From: Sinorhizobium mexicanum
Lineage (GTDB): Bacteria; Pseudomonadota; Alphaproteobacteria; Rhizobiales; Rhizobiaceae
NCBI RefSeq assembly: GCF_013488225.1
Contig: NZ_CP041239.1
Location: 124,001 to 188,000 of the forward strand
Direction of reading: 5' to 3'
Length of the DNA stretch: 64,000 nucleotides
Part shown: positions 53,351 to 61,747 of the stretch, piece after piece
Layout: each line of letters starts with the position of its first letter
Numbering within the stretch: the stretch's first letter is position 1
Made by a program: the position numbers and the translations under genes
The notes under the pieces: model-generated
The model's database searches: none
What the model saw: the letters and a program-made list of their open reading frames with translations, nothing else
What the model was told of the DNA's origin: nothing

Positions 53351-54172
53351 CTAGGCATCGCACGATTTGACGATCGGCAGGCAGAGCGGTGTGCCGTCGA
53401 CCGGATTCGATACGACTACTGCGTGGATGCCGAAGACCGCCTTGATTAGATCGGGTGTCAGGAGTTCGGTCGGGCGTCCGGCGGCATGGACGCCGCCGTT
53501 CGCGACGGCGACGATATGATCGGCATATTGTGCGGCGTGGTTCAGATCGTGCACGACCATGACGATCGTGCGGCCTTGCTTCCGGTTCAGGTTCTTCAAC
53601 AATTCCAGCACTTCGAGCTGGTGGGCAATGTCCAGATACGTCGTCGGCTCATCGAGCAGCAGGATCGGTGTTTCCTGGGCGAGCGCCATGGCGATCCAGG
53701 CGCGCTGCCGTTGGCCACCCGAGAGCCGCTCGAGCGGTCGTTCGGTGAGGTCGGCAAGACCGGTTGCGGCGAGCGCTTGTTCGACGACTTCTTCATCGTG
53801 CCTTGTTGCGCGTGACAGCATGCCCTTGTGCGGGTGACGGCCGAAACGGCAGAGTTGCCGCACCGTCAGCCCGTCCGGCGAGACGGGGCCTTGTGGCAGA
53901 AGCGCCAGAGTGCGGGCGATATCACGGCTCGACCAGCCGGCGATAGTCTTTCCGTCGAGGAACACGGTCCCGTCGATCGGCTGGAGAATTCGGCCGAGTG
54001 TTTTCAGGAGGGTCGACTTGCCACTGCCGTTTGCGCCGATCAAGGCTGTAATCTTGCCGTTCGGAATGGCGATGTCGACATGCTCGAGGATCTTCGCCGT
54101 CGCGTAGCCAAGGCTCAGATCCTTGGAGGAAAGGCGGGATGGGCCAGAATCGGCTGAGGGCAAGTCACTCAT
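53351..54172 (-). CDS. fecE: Iron-siderophore ABC transporter ATP-binding protein (FecE/FhuC type)
   Basis: ATPase of 273 aa with Walker A GANGSGKS (46-53), signature LSGGQRQR and Walker B LLLDEPTTYLD, of the type that powers ferric-siderophore or vitamin B12 import. Its start overlaps the stop of the upstream permease by 8 bp, so translation is coupled. It is the last gene of the fecB-C-D-E run on the minus strand. The best-matching systems take up ferric citrate or hydroxamate siderophores; the exact ligand is unknown, so the gene symbol indicates type only. Confidence 0.92.
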   Translation of the reverse strand: MSDLPSADSGPSRLSSKDLSLGYATAKILEHVDIAIPNGKITALIGANGSGKSTLLKTLGRILQPIDGTVFLDGKTIAGWSSRDIARTLALLPQGPVSPDGLTVRQLCRFGRHPHKGMLSRATRHDEEVVEQALAATGLADLTERPLERLSGGQRQRAWIAMALAQETPILLLDEPTTYLDIAHQLEVLELLKNLNRKQGRTIVMVVHDLNHAAQYADHIVAVANGGVHAAGRPTELLTPDLIKAVFGIHAVVVSNPVDGTPLCLPIVKSCDA

Positions 54173-55172
54173 GACGGCCGGCCTCCTTGATGAGCAGGAA
54201 GATGAGGTAGGGACCGCCGATCACTGCTGCGATGATGCCGGCAGGGATTTCGTTCGGCAGGGCGACGATGCGGCCGACGAGATCGGCAGCAGAAAGCGTG
54301 AGCGCGCCGATCAGCGCGCTGACCAGAACGAGATGGCGGGCGCGGGCGCCGACCAGAAGACGGGCGGCATGCGGCGCAAGCAGGCCAAGGAAACCCATGC
54401 TGCCGACGCTCGCCACTGCACCGGCAGTGAGCAGTACGGAAACGACGATCAGGCCGCCGCGTAAAAGACCGGGCGAGATGCCGAGGCTGATCAGCGTATC
54501 GTCGCCGAACCCGCCGGTATCGAGCTTCAGGCTTGCGGCGACGATCAGCGGCAGGCAGAGGGCAAGCCAGATCGTCAATGCGATCACTTTGACGCTGGTG
54601 CTGCCGTAGACGCTGCCGGCAAGCCAGACCATGGATTGATCGGCACGGGTCGGGAAGAGAACCATGACATATTGCATCAAAGCCTGCGCAAAGAGACCGA
54701 GCGCGACACCGACCAGCGCCAGCGCACCGATGCCGCCGCCGAAACTGCGGCCTATCGAAAGCAGGATGAGCGCGCCGATCATCGCGCCGGCGACCACGCC
54801 GGCCGGGATCGACCAGATCGCCCAAGCGGGCGGAGTGAAGAGGCCCGCGAGGAAAGCGCCGAGACCGGCGGACTTGCTGATGCCGACGACATCGGGCGAG
54901 GCGAGCGGGTTGCGCAGCGCCCCCTGCAGGAAGACGCCTGCCACGCCGAAGGCGGCGCCGGCAAGGATGGAGATCACCACGCGCGGCGCGCGGTATTGTG
55001 TGACGATGAAGGCGTTCTTGCCGCCGACCAGTCCATCGAGAACCTGGCCGATCGATAGCATGACGGCGCCGATGGTCATGCCGAGCACTGCGACGGCGAG
55101 GATCAGGCTGAAGAGGACGAGGCTGGTCGTCAGCATGCGAAGGTCGGCCCGGTTCGTAACGGTGGCGCTCAT
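54165..55172 (-). CDS. fecD: Iron-siderophore ABC transporter permease (FecD type)
   Basis: FecCD-family permease of 335 aa with about ten hydrophobic helices. Family motifs are APRVVISILAGAAFGVAGVF and GALRNPLASPDVVGIS, plus the cytoplasmic loop GSMGFLGLLAPHAAR that contacts the ATPase. ATG 55172 overlaps the stop of the upstream permease gene (ATGA). The frame is open far upstream of this ATG, but that part is antisense to conserved codons of the other permease and is not coding. It pairs with the FecC-type protein to form the membrane channel. Confidence 0.92.
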   Translation of the reverse strand: MSATVTNRADLRMLTTSLVLFSLILAVAVLGMTIGAVMLSIGQVLDGLVGGKNAFIVTQYRAPRVVISILAGAAFGVAGVFLQGALRNPLASPDVVGISKSAGLGAFLAGLFTPPAWAIWSIPAGVVAGAMIGALILLSIGRSFGGGIGALALVGVALGLFAQALMQYVMVLFPTRADQSMVWLAGSVYGSTSVKVIALTIWLALCLPLIVAASLKLDTGGFGDDTLISLGISPGLLRGGLIVVSVLLTAGAVASVGSMGFLGLLAPHAARLLVGARARHLVLVSALIGALTLSAADLVGRIVALPNEIPAGIIAAVIGGPYLIFLLIKEAGRHE

Positions 55173-56185
55173 TTCGCCCTCTGCTTCCAAAGGATGATCA
55201 GGAATGCCGGCGCGCCGATCAGTGCGGTGACGATGCCGACCGGGGTTTCGGCGGGGAAGGCTGCAACGCGGCCCAGCAGATCGGCACAGTTCAGCAGGAG
55301 GGGACCACAGATGACGCTGAGTGCCAGCACAGTCAGGTGGTCGCCGCCGGCCAGCCGCCGGACGATATGCGGTACCAGCAGACCGATGAAGCCGATCGGG
55401 CCGCTGACGGCGACCGCCGAACCGGCGAGAATAACGATCAGAGTGGCCGCGAGCCCGCCGACACGCTTCGCGTTCTGGCCGAGCGAGATACCGGTCGTTT
55501 CGTCGAGCGCCAGGACGTCGAAATGCCGTGCGCCGATTAACGCCACCGCTCCGCCAGCCAGACTGAAAGGCAGGATGATCCAGACCTTCGACCATTGGGC
55601 GCCGTTCACCGAGCCGGCGAGCCAGTAGACGATGTCCTGCGCCGCGTTGTTGGCGATAAGGATTGCTTGAACTACGGCAGCGAGCACGAGCTGTATCGAG
55701 ATTCCGGCAAGGGCCAGCTCCATGCCGCCCATCGTGCCGGAGGCGGAAAGCGCCCACATGACAAGACCGATCGCGGCAGCGCCGGCAAAGGCCGGCCAAA
55801 CCATGCCGGCGCCACGGATGTCCGGCCATGCGATCAAAGCGATAACGATGATGAGCGAGGCACCGGCATTGATGCCGAAAGTTTGAGGCGAGGCTAGCGG
55901 ATTGCGGGTCAGTGTCTGGATCAGCACGCCGGCGATGGCAAGATTGGCGCCGACCGCGACTGCAAGTGCTGCGCGGGGCAGGCGGACGTCCCAGACGAGC
56001 GCGCTCGCGGCCGAGCGGTCCGGAGAAAACAGCAATTGCAAAGCGCGGTTGATGGGTAGATCGGAGACGCCGAAGCCGATGCCGGCGACGATCGCGATGG
56101 AAAGCAGGACAAGAAACACGGCCCCGATCGCAAAGGAATTTGTGGGGCGCTGCTGTGTCTCGGCCTTCGTGACAGTTACGTCCAC
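55169..56185 (-). CDS. fecC: Iron-siderophore ABC transporter permease (FecC type)
   Basis: FecCD-family permease of 338 aa, paired with the one downstream. It has an N-terminal cytoplasmic tail of about 18 residues, about ten helices, the motif VRLPRAALAVAVGANLAIAG followed by LIQTLTRNPLASPQ, and the coupling loop GPIGFIGLLVPHIVRRL. It starts 3 bp after the stop of the binding-protein gene and overlaps the next permease by 4 bp. The compact order of binding protein, two permeases and ATPase is that of a ferric-siderophore importer. Confidence 0.92.
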   Translation of the reverse strand: MDVTVTKAETQQRPTNSFAIGAVFLVLLSIAIVAGIGFGVSDLPINRALQLLFSPDRSAASALVWDVRLPRAALAVAVGANLAIAGVLIQTLTRNPLASPQTFGINAGASLIIVIALIAWPDIRGAGMVWPAFAGAAAIGLVMWALSASGTMGGMELALAGISIQLVLAAVVQAILIANNAAQDIVYWLAGSVNGAQWSKVWIILPFSLAGGAVALIGARHFDVLALDETTGISLGQNAKRVGGLAATLIVILAGSAVAVSGPIGFIGLLVPHIVRRLAGGDHLTVLALSVICGPLLLNCADLLGRVAAFPAETPVGIVTALIGAPAFLIILWKQRAK

Positions 56186-56188
56186 GGC

Positions 56189-57112
56189 TTACTCGACCTT
56201 GTAGACCTTGGCGAGGATTTCCTGGACCATTAGTTCAGCCGTCTTCAGACCGCGGAAGCGCGAGAACTGGTTGCGGTCGACCTCGAACACCATGCCGTTT
56301 TTTACGGCTGAAATGTTCTGCCAGGCGGCATTGCACTTCCATTGGTCGAACACCGTTCCAGGCTTGTCGGTCGCGACCAGAAGCACGTCGGGGTTGACCG
56401 CGACGAGCCGCTCGAGACCTGCGCCGCTTTCGACTGCATCCTTGGAGTCGACCGCTGGTATCAGCCCGATGGCCTGGAAAACGGAGCCCGAGAAGGAGGC
56501 GGAGGTGTGCAGGCTCATGGTGTCCGGGTTGGCGACGGCAAGCAGGAAGCGGCGCTTCTCCCCGGGCGGGATCTTGTCGATCAGTGCCCTGATGCGGGCC
56601 TCATGTGCCGCGATGATCTCATCGCCCGTTGTCTTTTCGCCCAGCGCATCGGCAATGGTTACGACCGCTTCCTTGATCGTCTGGTAATTGCCCTCCCAGC
56701 TGTTCAGCACGATGGTCGGCGCCAGTTGGCTGAGCTGCGAATAGAGCGCGGCGTGCCGGATGTCGTCGGCGATGATCAGGTCGGGCGAAAGCGTGCTGAC
56801 CAGTTCGAGATTGGGCTCCAGGCGCGTGCCGACGGATGAGTAGTCGATCTTCCGGCCGACGAGCTGTTCGATGCGCTTCGGCTGGTTGTCGTCGGCGATG
56901 CCAACCGGAGTGACGCCCAGCACGTCGAGTGCCTGCACGAAGGAGAACTCCATCGCGATAACCCGGGTAGGGTGGCCGGCAACCTGCGTTTTGCCATGTA
57001 CATGGTCGATCGTACGGGTTTCCTCAGCCCGGGCGGACTGCGACGTGTGGGCTACTGCCGTGGCCAATGCCAATACGAGAGCAAAACCAAAATTGCGTCG
57101 GGTCGTATTCAT
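56189..57112 (-). CDS. fecB: Iron-siderophore periplasmic binding protein (FecB type)
   Basis: Class III periplasmic binding protein of 307 aa with a signal peptide of about 29 residues (TTRRNFGFALVLALATAVAH, a twin-arginine-like motif). Two lobes joined by a long helix are expected; the pattern HPTRVIAMEFSFVQALDVLG and LVAVNPDVLLVATDKPG is typical for ferric-siderophore receptors. It passes the iron complex from the TonB-dependent receptor to the FecCD permeases. The receptor gene lies 66 bp upstream on the same strand, so all five genes probably share a promoter. Confidence 0.92.
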   Translation of the reverse strand: MNTTRRNFGFALVLALATAVAHTSQSARAEETRTIDHVHGKTQVAGHPTRVIAMEFSFVQALDVLGVTPVGIADDNQPKRIEQLVGRKIDYSSVGTRLEPNLELVSTLSPDLIIADDIRHAALYSQLSQLAPTIVLNSWEGNYQTIKEAVVTIADALGEKTTGDEIIAAHEARIRALIDKIPPGEKRRFLLAVANPDTMSLHTSASFSGSVFQAIGLIPAVDSKDAVESGAGLERLVAVNPDVLLVATDKPGTVFDQWKCNAAWQNISAVKNGMVFEVDRNQFSRFRGLKTAELMVQEILAKVYKVE

Positions 57113-57178
57113 CTCAAACCGTTTCCTTCAGTGGTCTCGCGTCCGGCCCTGGCCGGCCGCAATCTCGTGGAAATCTGC

Positions 57179-59325
57179 CTAGAAGGCAATCGAAGCATTG
57201 ACGAAAAAGGTTCTCGGCTGGCCGACGAACTTGCCGCCATTGTTATCGGTCGAGCGCGTGAAATACTGCTTGTCGAACAGGTTTTTCACGCCGAACGCCA
57301 GTTTGGGCGCGTTCTTGTTGTCTTCCGGCTGGTATGCGACGCGAAGATTGACGACACCGTAACCGGGGATATCGCCCAGGCGACCCGTAGGATCTTCGTC
57401 GGTCACATAAGTGCCACTATCGGAATTGCCCGGGGAGTGCTGGCCGGACTGCGCGAAGATGTTTGCGTCGAAGCCCCAATCCTCGTAGCGGTAGTTGGCG
57501 CCGATCGTTCCGACGTGATGGGAATAGAACGGCAAATCCCGCCCCTTGAAGCCGCCGGCCTCGTAGGTCGCCTCGGTGTAGGTGTAAGTCGCATAGAGCG
57601 ACAGGCCGTCCAGCCATGGCGCGACGCCGCCCATGTCATAGCGCGCCGCCGCCTCGATCCCCTGGTGCCTGGTTGCGCCAAGGTTCGTCCAGATCCCTTC
57701 ACCGACGATGTTTCGACCAAGATACAGCTCTTCATCGAAATCGATGTAGAAGGCTGTCAGTTCGCCGCTCAAGTTGTCACCCTGATAGTGGGTTCCGATC
57801 TCGTATGTCGTCGCCTTTTCCGGATGCAAGCCGTCGGTCGTCGAGGCGAGATGGCTGTATTGCTGGGGGCCGAAGGAAACGCCGACGTTGGCGAATACAG
57901 TCCAGACGTCGTTGACCTCATAAGCGGCCGAAACTGTAGGCAGAACTTCCCGGGCGTCGATTGCGGGATTGGAGGCGCTCGTTGCTACTCCGCCGGTAAA
58001 ATTCGTCACGTCATTATGTGTGCTGATGATTTCGTAGCGGACGCCCGGCGTGATCGTCCAATTGCCGATCTCGATCTTGTCGTCGATGTAGAAGGCGTGA
58101 GCGGTCGTGCCGCCGCTGCTCGTCTGATAGGTGTTCATCGGCAGGCTGTCGGGATTGATGCCAGTCGCGCGATCGTAGAAAGTGGTGCGCGCGGCGACCT
58201 CCGAGCTTTCCTCCCAAAGGAAGCGATAGCCGACGGTCAATTCATGGTTCGTATCGCCCAGTTCGAAAAGGCGGGAGTATCGCGGCTCGATGCCGAAGTA
58301 TTCATAGTTGCGTGGTGCGGACGTCAGACGGTAAAGGCCGGCGTTTGCACCCGTCCCCTGCTGCTCCACATGGCTACCGCGGAATGAGTTCACATAGTAG
58401 GAGAGGACCTCGAAGTTGTTCTCACCGTCATTATGTTGATAACGCAACGAGATGTCGTTGCGACGTCCGGTGAAGTCGTCCCACCGGCGCGTCGACTGAT
58501 AAGGGTCGTCTGCATATTCGGCGGTTGTCAAGCCGCCCGGCATCTCGCCTTCACCGCTATAGTGGTGGAACTGAATGCCGAGCGTATCCGTATCCGAAAG
58601 CTCATACTTGCCCTTCAGGAAGAGATCGTCGATATCGGAGCGATCGTTGCTGTCTCGATATCCTTCTCCGTGGATGCCAGAGTAGAGAAGGGCTCCACCT
58701 AGGCCATCGTCGTTGGTGCCACCGACAAGGAACGTGGGCGTTGCTTTGAGGTGACCGTTGTTACCGGCGACTTCCGCACCGGACCCCAGCCGCACGGTGA
58801 AGTCATCCGGGATGGGATGCGTCACGAAATTGATGATCCCGCCGACATTTTGTGGCCCGTAACGCACCGATCCCGCACCACGAACGACGTCGATTGTGTC
58901 GACGTTACCAAGAGTCAGTGGAAACAGCGACAGCTGCGGCTGGCCGTAAGGCGCATAGGATAGCGGAATTCCATCCATGAGAATCGTGGAGCGCGGCGAG
59001 AGCCGCGAAGTCAGACCGCGTACGCCGACGTTGAGCGACACGTCGCTGCCGCCGGTGCCGTTGCTCTCCTGCACCTGAACGCCGGGGATTTGATTGAGTG
59101 CGTCACGGATATCCTGGGCGCCGCGCTCCTCGAAATCCTTTCTTTCAAGGATGGTGCGCGCGCCGGGATGTTTGAGGACCTTTTCCTCGTTAGGTGATCC
59201 AGCCAATTGCCCGTAACGACGAGTGGCGACAGCGTTGTTTCGGCTTCCTGAGCGAAGCCGTGGGCGGGTGAGAAAAAGACGGCTGCAAGCAGTGCCGTTT
59301 TGAAAGCCCCGTTTCGATTGAGCAT
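57179..59325 (-). pseudogene. fecA: TonB-dependent siderophore receptor (FecA type), frameshifted near N-terminus
   Basis: An outer-membrane receptor of about 715 aa is recognisable, with a plug domain (DALNQIPGVQVQES, VRGAGSVRYGPQNVGGIINF) and a 22-strand barrel ending in an aromatic residue (FFVNASIAF). The true start, ATG 59325 with GGGGGAT upstream, gives a signal peptide ending GFAQEAE and the TonB-box region LSPLVVTGNWL, but this part is in a different frame from the rest. The shift lies at about 59200, where GGCAATTGGCTGGATCACC appears to lack one base. The rest (57179-59206) is open for 675 codons. Either a sequencing error or a recent inactivating mutation. Confidence 0.85.
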
Positions 59326-59551
59326 CGATATCCCCCGATATCAGTTGAACGCATAGGACATCCGCCCGCGCTACGGCTTCGCGCGGATCGATCTGGCGAA
59401 AGATGGTTGAGAGGTTCAGTCGCTGTTCGGACGGTTGGCGTCCATCCCGGCGACTTGATTTTAAAAGCCTGGCGGCGGATGGAGGCGATTCATGGCTACC
59501 TGCAGTTCGCTGGCGATCGGATCAATTGGATTGTCGGATCTACTACAGGAA

Positions 59552-59567
59552 TGAAGTCCGCACTTCA
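59552..59567. promoter_or_regulatory. Candidate operator upstream of the siderophore operon
   Basis: TGAAGT-CCGC-ACTTCA is a perfect inverted repeat (6 bp arms) 227 bp upstream of the receptor start and 43 bp downstream of the regulator gene's end. It could bind the RpiR-type protein or an iron regulator; it resembles but does not match the TGA-N9-TCA RirA box (spacing is 10). Confidence 0.4.
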
Positions 59568-59609
59568 ATAAAAGATTACTGTGTCAGTCATGTTTTTTTG
59601 TTGAATGCC

Positions 59610-60488
59610 TCAATCTGCAATGCCCACGCGACTCCTGAGGTCGGCAAGCCTTTTCTTCGCTGCAAGCGCCTGCTCGCGGTTTCGTACCGCCACGCTATAG
59701 GCGAGGATATCCGCGATCGCGATCGCGCTCAGATTCCAGCTGGCAAGCTTGGAACGAACACCGAGGCAGGTCAGCACAGCGGACACTTTTCCTCGATAAG
59801 CCTCTCGCAGTTGAACACCGCAGACGAGGATGACTTTGCACCCTATCGCACTGATTTGATCAACGATGAGCTTGAGTTCGGCCACATCCCGCAGCGCATG
59901 AAACAGTACGACGACGTCTTTCTGACGCAGATCGATGAGTTCGTTGGCAAGAGTGAACCCCGATGCGCCGGAACAACGTGTCCTCATTCCCACTCTCCTC
60001 AACGCTGTCGCACAATGCCTTGCCGGAGTTTCGGATGTACCCATGCCCAGGCACCAGACCGTATCGGACTCTTCGATGATCCCGACTGCGCAATAGAGGG
60101 ACTGTTCATCGATCTCGTCCTTAGTCGAGGTCAGAGCCTCACAGGCTTCGGAGAATATCTGACCAGCAACTCTCACAAGATCATCACCAGTGGCGCGGAA
60201 ACGTTGTTCCAGCCGGTTCACCGCGGGAGTGGTTTTTGCCATCACGCGGCTGCAAATACGCTTCAGTTGCGGCAACCCGCTGAACCCGAGCCGCTTTGCA
60301 GTTCTGATTACGGTGGCGTCGCTCGTTCCGGTTTCGACCGCAATTTCCTCGGCGCTTCGGAAGATCAGAACATCGATTGGCATCGTGAGAAGGTGCTCGG
60401 CGACCGCGAGCTCCGACCGGCTGAGGCTCGAACGATGACGGTCGAAGTGCTCCTTGAGCACTTGGGATGTTCGGTCCGTGGCTTCCAT
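59610..60488 (-). CDS. MurR/RpiR-family transcriptional regulator
   Basis: Regulator of 292 aa with an N-terminal RpiR helix-turn-helix domain (about 1-80, SAEEIAVETGTSDATVIRTA) and a C-terminal SIS sugar-phosphate-binding domain (about 125-265). ATG 60488 is chosen because the N-terminus MEATDRTSQVLKEHF fits the family; the open frame runs on into the 456 bp repeat, which is not part of the gene. It lies upstream of the siderophore receptor on the same strand with a 284 bp gap holding a palindrome. RpiR regulators of iron uptake are uncommon, but similar arrangements near FecA-type genes occur in rhizobia as far as I recall. Confidence 0.88.
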   Translation of the reverse strand: MEATDRTSQVLKEHFDRHRSSLSRSELAVAEHLLTMPIDVLIFRSAEEIAVETGTSDATVIRTAKRLGFSGLPQLKRICSRVMAKTTPAVNRLEQRFRATGDDLVRVAGQIFSEACEALTSTKDEIDEQSLYCAVGIIEESDTVWCLGMGTSETPARHCATALRRVGMRTRCSGASGFTLANELIDLRQKDVVVLFHALRDVAELKLIVDQISAIGCKVILVCGVQLREAYRGKVSAVLTCLGVRSKLASWNLSAIAIADILAYSVAVRNREQALAAKKRLADLRSRVGIAD

Positions 60489-60678
60489 CGGTGCAGTCAC
60501 TCCGTTTTTGAATCTACGCCCATACCGTATCAGAGGACACGAGGAAACAACGCCCACATGCATTGTATATAGAGAACGGGTCTTCAGGTGTGCCGGCAAG
60601 GGTTTGCTGCCCGGGGAAAACTTCGTCTTCGTGAAAGCTGCAGCGTGACCGAGCCGGCCGTGGCCAACGCAGCGAGAC

Positions 60679-60706
60679 GAGGCCGCCCCGGCGGGGAGGC
60701 GGCCTC
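60679..60706. terminator. Strong hairpin at the edge of repeat copy 2
   Basis: GAGGCCGCC and GGCGGCCTC form a 9 bp stem with a 10-base loop, the same structure that opens copy 1. It lies about 190 bp upstream of the regulator gene. Confidence 0.45.
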
Positions 60707-61136
60707 GGTGGACCAACTGTCCGCGCTGCTTCGGCGGGGAGGGGGAAAACACCGAAGCCAGCAACGCGCCGTGGCGCGTAGTCCGCTTAGTCGAGGGGAA
60801 CGACTTCGCTGCCGACGAGAGAAAGCTACCATCGACCGCCGCCACTTTGAATTATACTCGAGTTTGACGGAGGGATACTTTCGTCAGGGTTCACGACGCA
60901 GCCTATACCCGTCCGCGATACCGAGGGGGCTCTGTTGTGTCCGAATTGAAGAACCCGAGGTCAATCTATCCATCAGGCCCTTCAATTCGTGATGAAGGAC
61001 GTCGACGACCGTGGATCGGTTGAAGACGATGGAGGTTTTCGTAAGGTGGTCGGCTGGAAGCATTTCTAAGGCCGCCGCGACGCTTTCTGCGCCGAGCTCT
61101 TCGGTCACATGGCGCTCAACCGGCTCGAAAAGCACC
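60680..61136 (+). repeat. 456 bp direct repeat, copy 2
   Basis: Near-identical to 20831-21286 in the same orientation. It carries the hairpin, the same upstream sequence and the same frameshifted 5' end of a LysR gene. Right of AAAAGCACC the two copies diverge: copy 1 runs into an epimerase remnant, whereas copy 2 keeps more of the LysR gene. Confidence 0.93.
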
Positions 61137-61333
61137 GATCCTCATGCTGCTCCAGCGAACGACAAGAAAACCTCGGCCTAACGGCAGATGGCGAGGCATA
61201 CTATGAAGAATGCCGTCGCGTCTTGCACGACATCGATGCCGTTGAGGCAAACCTCCGAAGGGACTCAAAATCCTTGGAGGGACGGATTCGAGTCGATGTG
61301 CCAGTGCCGATCGGGACGTCGGTCATCTTACCT
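61011..61333 (+). pseudogene. LysR-type regulator, 5' fragment (copy 2, longer)
   Basis: GTG 61011 begins MDRLKTMEVFVR and GSISKAAATLSAPSSSVT; after the shared frameshift the second frame gives MALNRLEKH and then LGLTADGEAYYEECRRVLHD followed by SLEGRIRVDVPVPIGTSVIL, a LysR linker helix and start of the effector domain. The gene ends near 61333 where sequence antisense to a DUF302 gene begins. A stretch after EKH is also scrambled. Confidence 0.8.
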
Positions 61334-61342
61334 GTTGGAAGC

Positions 61343-61747
61343 TCATCTACTCGCCGCCTCAGCGGCGAGTTCGATCAACAGTTGGCGCATCAGAGCAGCG
61401 GCTTGGCGAGCTTCGGGACCAAGACCGTGGCGTTCGGCAATCGTGACCGGATCGATATGCGTGATCCAGATCTCGCCGCGGCTATCCTGATAGACGAGCA
61501 CCTTCAGGGGCAGATCGAGCGCGCTCGTCTGGACATCCTGCAGGAGATGGGTGCCTATCGTCGGGTTGCCGAAGATTATTATAGCGGTCGGCCGCAAATC
61601 CATGCCAACGCTTCCGGCGTCGGCGGCGAAATCGATAGTAGCGAAAATTTTGAGATGCCGCCGTGTTATGCCATGGAGAAGTCGCGCCAAGGTTTGCTCG
61701 AACGACAGGTGGCTAGCGATCCCGTTTTCGAGGTCACTTGGTACCAT
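61343..61747 (-). CDS. DUF302-domain protein
   Basis: Protein of 134 aa consisting almost only of a DUF302 domain. The pattern HLSFEQTLARLLHGITRRHL, then IIFGNPTIGTHLLQDVQTSA and LDLPLKVLVYQDSRGEIWIT is characteristic. The function of the domain is not established; it may bind small ligands or act in redox stress. Its ATG at 61747 overlaps the 3' end of the DJ-1-type gene by 14 bp, so translation is coupled. No signal peptide is visible. Confidence 0.9.
   Translation of the reverse strand: MVPSDLENGIASHLSFEQTLARLLHGITRRHLKIFATIDFAADAGSVGMDLRPTAIIIFGNPTIGTHLLQDVQTSALDLPLKVLVYQDSRGEIWITHIDPVTIAERHGLGPEARQAAALMRQLLIELAAEAASR

Noticed and set aside
54165..55829. 554-codon version of the FecD-type permease
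   Set aside because: The extra N-terminal 219 codons overlap the FecC permease in another frame and read as Arg/Gly-rich shadow; ATG 55172 with ATGA overlap is the real start.
56972..58387. 471-codon open frame on the plus strand
   Set aside because: Antisense to the TonB-dependent receptor; composition of a shadow frame.
59403..60572. 389-codon open frame on the plus strand
   Set aside because: Antisense to the RpiR-family regulator gene, whose domains are clear.
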